This document shows positions 59,929 to 64,000 of a stretch of DNA of 64,000 bases, in pieces. The DNA comes from Branchiostoma floridae (Eukaryota; Chordata; Leptocardii; Amphioxiformes; Branchiostomatidae), in assembly GCF_000003815.2 (NCBI RefSeq), contig NC_049986.1, positions 14,637,061-14,701,060 on the forward strand, written 5' to 3'. Below the pieces are notes generated by a model. The model was not told where the DNA came from. It saw only the letters and a list, made by a program, of their open reading frames with translations, and ran no database searches. The number at the start of each line of letters is the position of its first letter. The stretch's first letter is position 1. The position numbers and the translations under genes are program-made.

Positions 59929-61760
59929 CGATCAATCTTTTTCCGACACTCAACGCTAAAATTCTCTCTCACACACAGGACAAAAAGTTCTCTCACTTCG
60001 GGAGGCTTCCCTGCAAACCCGGATGGAGGAGTGAGCGATTTTTTGGTCTGAGTGAGAGCGAAACTTTGTCGATGTGAGAGCGCTTTCGGAGTAGTGAAAG
60101 AACTACTTCTTTTAGTATTTTTTACTTAAAACCCAAAATAAACGCAGACATTTTGTTTAGTTTGTAACGATTTACACTATACAATACCAATCACTTATAC
60201 CAAATATTAAAGATATTGTCTTGACAATTAATCTTTTTCCGACACACAACGCTGAAATTCTCTCTCACCCACAGAACAAAAAGTTCTCTCACTTCGGGAG
60301 GCTTCCCTGCCAACGCGGCTGAAGGAGTGAGCGATTTTTTGGGTCTGAGTGAGTGCGAATTTTTGTCGATGTGAGAGCGCTTTTGGAGTAGTGAAAGAAC
60401 AACTTCTTTATGTATTTTGTACTTAAAACCCGAAATAAACGTAGACATTTTGTTTAGTTTGTAACGATATACACCATACAATACCAATCACTTATACCAA
60501 ATATTAAAGATATAATCTTGACAATAAATCTTTTTCTCGACATACAACGCTAAAATTCTCTCTCACACACAGGAAAAAAAGTTCTCTCACTTCGGGAGGC
60601 TTCCCTGCCAACCCGGCTGTAGGAGTGAGCGATTTTTTTGGTCTGAGTGAGTGCAAACTTTTGTCGATGTGAGAGCGCTTTTGGAGTAGTGAAAGAATAA
60701 CTTCCTTCAGTATTTTTTCACTTTAAACGCAAAATAACCGCTGACATTTTGTTTAGTTTGTAACGATATACACTTTACAATACCAATCACTTATACCAAA
60801 TATTAAAGATATTGTCTTGACAATTAATCTTTTTTCGACATACAACGCTGAAATTCTCTCTCACACACAGAAAAAGTTCACTCACTTCGGGAGGCTTCCC
60901 TGCCAACCCAGCTCTAGGAGTGAGGGAATTTTTGGTCTGGGTGAGAGAGAAAACTCGTCGATTTGAGAGCGCCTTCGGAGTAGTGAAAAAATAACTTCCT
61001 GGAGATTTATTTACTTCAAACGCAAAATAAATATTGACATTTTGTTCAGTTTGAAAAGATATACACGATCAATCTTTTTCGGACACACAACGCTAAAATT
61101 CTCTCTCACCCACAGAACAAAAAATTCTCCCACTTCGGGAAGCTTCCCCTGCCGACCAGGCCGTAGGAGTGATCGATTGTTTGGGTCTGAGTGAGAGCGA
61201 AATTTTGTCGATATGAGACCACTTTCGGAGTAGTGAAAGAATAACTTACTTGAAGTTTATTTACTTAAGACTCAAATCAACAACTGACATTCTGTACAGT
61301 TTGAAACGGTATACATTATACAATAACGATGACTTATACCAAAGATGATGTCTTGACAATCAATCTTTTTCCGACACACAACGCTAAAATTCTCTCTCAC
61401 CCACAGAACAAAAAGCTCTCTCACTTCGGGAGGCTCTCCTGCCAACCCGGCTGTAGAAGTGAGCGAATTTTTTGGTCTGAGTGAGTGCGAACTTTTGTCG
61501 CTGTGAGAGCGCTTTTGGAGTAGTGAAAAAACAACTTCCTTCAGTATTTTTTTCACTTAGAACACAAAATAAACGCTGACATTTTGTTCAGTTTGCAACG
61601 ATATACACTATACAATGACAATCACTTATACCAAATATTAAAGATATTGTCTTGACAATTAATCTTTTTCCGACACACAACGCTGGAATTCTCTCTCACC
61701 CACAGAACAAAAATTCTCTCACTTCGGGAGGCTTCCCTGCCAACGGGGCTGTAGGAGTGA
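59929..61760 (+). repeat. Satellite array, block 3
   Basis: Monomer starts at 59943, 60239, 60536, 60835, 61080, 61371 and 61670. Spacing is 291-299 bp except 245 bp at 60835-61080, a monomer missing about 50 bp of its AT-rich part. Several landmarks are degenerate (CTCGACATAC at 60536). The repeat stops at about 61767 and unrelated sequence leads into the gap. Confidence 0.95.
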
Positions 61761-61795
61761 GCGATTTGGGGATGGACGGAAGTTATCACGCAGCT

Positions 61796-61895
61796 NNNNN
61801 NNNNNNNNNNNNNNNNNNNNNNNNNNNNNNNNNNNNNNNNNNNNNNNNNNNNNNNNNNNNNNNNNNNNNNNNNNNNNNNNNNNNNNNNNNNNNNN
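61796..61895. other. Assembly gap (100 N) at the orientation switch
   Basis: 100 N. The bases just left (GATGGACGGAAGTTATCACG) and just right (GTGTACATTACATTGAGG) are not satellite. Satellite is in + orientation before and - orientation after. Confidence 0.99.
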
Positions 61896-61934
61896 GTGTA
61901 CATTACATTGAGGTCATTCACCCTGGGCAGCCGT

Positions 61935-64000
61935 GATTGGTATTGTATTGTGTATATCGTTACAAACTAAACAAAATGTCAGCATTTATTTTGCGTTTGA
62001 AGTGAAAAAATTCTGAAGGAAGTTATTCTTTCACTATTCCGAAAGCGCTCTCACATCGACAAAAGTTCGCACTCACTCAGACCAAAAAAATCGCTCACTC
62101 CTACGGCCGGGTTGGCAGGGGAGGCCTCCCGAAGTGATAGAACTTTTTCTTCTGTGTGTGAGAGAGAATTGTAGCGTTGAGTGTCGGAAAAAGATTGATC
62201 GTCAAGACAATGTCTTTGGTTTAAGTGATTGTTATTGTATGATGTATATCGTTTCAAACTATACAAAATGTCAGTTTTTAATATGCGCTTGAAGTAAAGA
62301 AATACTGAAGGAAGTTAGTCTTTCACAATTCCGAAAGCGCTCTCACATCGACCAAATTTCGCTCTCACTCAGACCCAAAAAAATCGCTCACTCCTCCAGC
62401 CGGGTTGGCAAGGAAGCCTCCGAGGTGAGAGAACTTTTTGTTCTGTGGGTGAGAGAGAATTTCAGCGTTGTGTGTCGGAGAAAGATTGATGATCAAGACA
62501 ATATCTTTAATATTTGGTATAAGTGATTGGTATTGTATAGTGTATATCGTTACAAACTAGACAAAATGTAAGTGTTTATTATGCGTTTTAAGTAAAAAAT
62601 ACTAAAAGAAGTTGTTCTTTCACTACTCCAAAAGCGCTCTCACATCGACAAAAGTTCGCACTCACTCAGACCAAAAAAATCGCTCACTCCTACGGCCGCG
62701 TTGGCGGGGAAGCCTCCCGAAGTGAGAGAACTTTTTGTTCTGTGTGTGAGAGATAATTTTAGCGTTGTGTGTCGGAAAAAGATTGATTGTCAAGACCATA
62801 TCTTTCGAATGAATGATTGTATTGTATAGTGTATATCGTTATAAACTAAACAAAAGATCAGTGTTTATTTTGCTCTTGAAGTGAAACAAGAAAGCTTCTG
62901 AAAAAAAGCTGGCTGATGCGTATTTTGAAAAAAAGGCAGTATGCAGATATATTCAAGAAAATCAGTTTGTTCTTGTGTAATTCTGTGATATAGATGTTGT
63001 ATGGGCATTTTATGGAAAGTTAGAACGACATATAAGCAGAGTATCGCACGTCTCATTCAAATATCCCAACATCGAAATATGCAGAAGTAGAACAGGTGCA
63101 AATGTGAGTTTTAATGTTCTATACAAAAGTATTGTTAATAGGTATTTCAATGGATGCAAAAATTAGTATTTTAATGGATGTAAAAGAAGAAAAAAAAAGA
63201 AAGTTAACAAAAATTAGTTGCCTCCCCGGAATCGAACCGGGTGCATTGGTTTACAATGCGCAAATTTTCCCACTGCGCTAGAGCGACCATGTTCAAGCAA
63301 GAACTGTTTAAACAGGTATATAAAATATTTGGCATGGAAAAATTGTGAAGGAAATTATTCTTTCACTACTCCAAAAGCGCTCTCACATTGACAAAAGTTC
63401 GCACTCACTCAGACCCCAAAAAGCGATCACTCCTACAGCCGGGTTGGCAAGGAAGCCTCCCAAAGTGAGAGAACTTTTTGTTCTGTGTGTGAGAGAGAAT
63501 TTTAGCGTTGTGTGTCGGAAAAAGATTGTCAAGACAATATCTTTAATATTTGGTATAAGTGATTGGTATTGTATAGTGTATATCGTTACAAACTAAACAA
63601 AAGGTCTGCGTTTATTTTGCGTTTTAAGTAAAAAATACTAAAAGAAGTTGTTCTTTCACTACTCCAATAGCGCTCTCACATCGACAAAAGTTCGCACTCA
63701 CTCAGACCCAAAAAATCGCTCACTCCTACAGCCGCGATGGCAAGGAAGCCTCCCGAAGTGAGAGAACTTTTTGTTCTGTGTGTGAGAGAGAATTTTAGCG
63801 TTGTGTGTCGGAAAAAGATTGTCAAGACAATATCTTTAATATTTGGTATAAGTGATTGTTATTGTATGGTGTATATCGTTACAAACTAGACAAAATGCCA
63901 GTGATTATTTTGCGTTTTAAGTAAAAAATACGAAAAGAAGTTGTTCTTTCACTACTCCAAAAGCGCTCTCACATCGACAAAAGTTCGCACTCACTCAGAC
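61935..64000 (-). repeat. Satellite array, block 4, opposite orientation
   Basis: Reverse-complement monomers with landmark GTGTCGG ending at 62187, 62478, 62775, 63518 and 63811. Spacings are 291, 297, 743 and 293 bp. The 743-bp interval again contains the extra segment with the tRNA-like sequence. The array runs off the window end. Confidence 0.95.
63218..63287 (-). ncRNA. tRNA-like sequence in satellite, copy 3
   Basis: Reverse-strand copy with the same boxes. A single base change relative to copies 1 and 2 (GCGCATTG instead of GCGCAATG) creates a perfect 5-bp stem GCATT/AATGC around the loop GTAAACC, a tRNA-like anticodon arm, but it then overlaps the D stem and leaves almost no variable loop. 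Folding is therefore not canonical. Confidence 0.6.

Noticed and set aside
59448..63596. Recurrent ORFs of about 60-100 aa in satellite monomers (shared PPEVRELFVL-VREN segment)
   Set aside because: They are the same sequence seen again in each monomer, each ended by stops, with no conserved start and monomer lengths that shift frame. ORFs bridging N runs are meaningless.
1..64000. CRISPR arrays, bacterial operons, riboswitches, phage or viral genes
   Set aside because: The window is animal nuclear DNA; the tandem repeats lack spacer structure, and no viral-type protein was recognised.

Overview
This is a eukaryotic draft-genome window with large spliced genes, GT-AG introns, N gaps, and no operons or ribosome-binding sites. 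The gene set (a Crumbs cell-polarity receptor and a connecdenn/DENND1 Rab-GEF, both close to vertebrate family members), the compact introns, the many fold-back elements and the frequent ACATGTAC tracts suggest an invertebrate deuterostome, most likely an amphioxus (Branchiostoma). The species call is inference.

Layout. (1) 1-15427, + strand: the 3' part of a crumbs gene, 18 exons whose phases join perfectly (1599 residues, start outside the window), followed by its 3' UTR. (2) 18648-20562, - strand: a two-exon, 533-aa basic, disordered protein; I see a tentative resemblance to PRR19. (3) 20563-22410: shared upstream region with two full CRE palindromes and several CCAAT boxes. (4) 22427-25573, + strand: an intronless 1048-aa RING/coiled-coil (TRIM-like) protein carrying an in-frame 27-bp minisatellite. 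(5) 28194-53602, - strand: DENND1, 25 exons rebuilt here with consistent phases from the uDENN module to the C-terminal clathrin/AP-2 peptide motifs; only the initiator exon is missing. The 3' ends of (4) and (5) converge within about 100 bp. (6) About 54.6-64.0 kb: a satellite array with a 290-299 bp monomer, some monomers enlarged to 743 bp by an insert holding a tRNA-like Pol III sequence; the array flips orientation around an N gap at 61.8 kb.

Mobile and repeated DNA lies mostly in the DENND1 introns: an internally deleted mariner, a 1.3-kb Harbinger-like TIR element with TAA duplications, a 336-bp CAGGG-ended element, a tRNA-derived SINE candidate, fold-back MITEs and small tandem repeats. 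One MITE family is present both in a crumbs intron and in a DENND1 intron.

The genes do not form a pathway cluster. Crumbs acts at the apical membrane and DENND1 in clathrin-dependent endocytosis/recycling; the RING and PRR19-like genes may share a bidirectional promoter. The least explained parts are the satellite with its embedded tRNA-like unit, the serial duplication of a 222-nt two-EGF exon in crumbs, and the RING protein's repeats.
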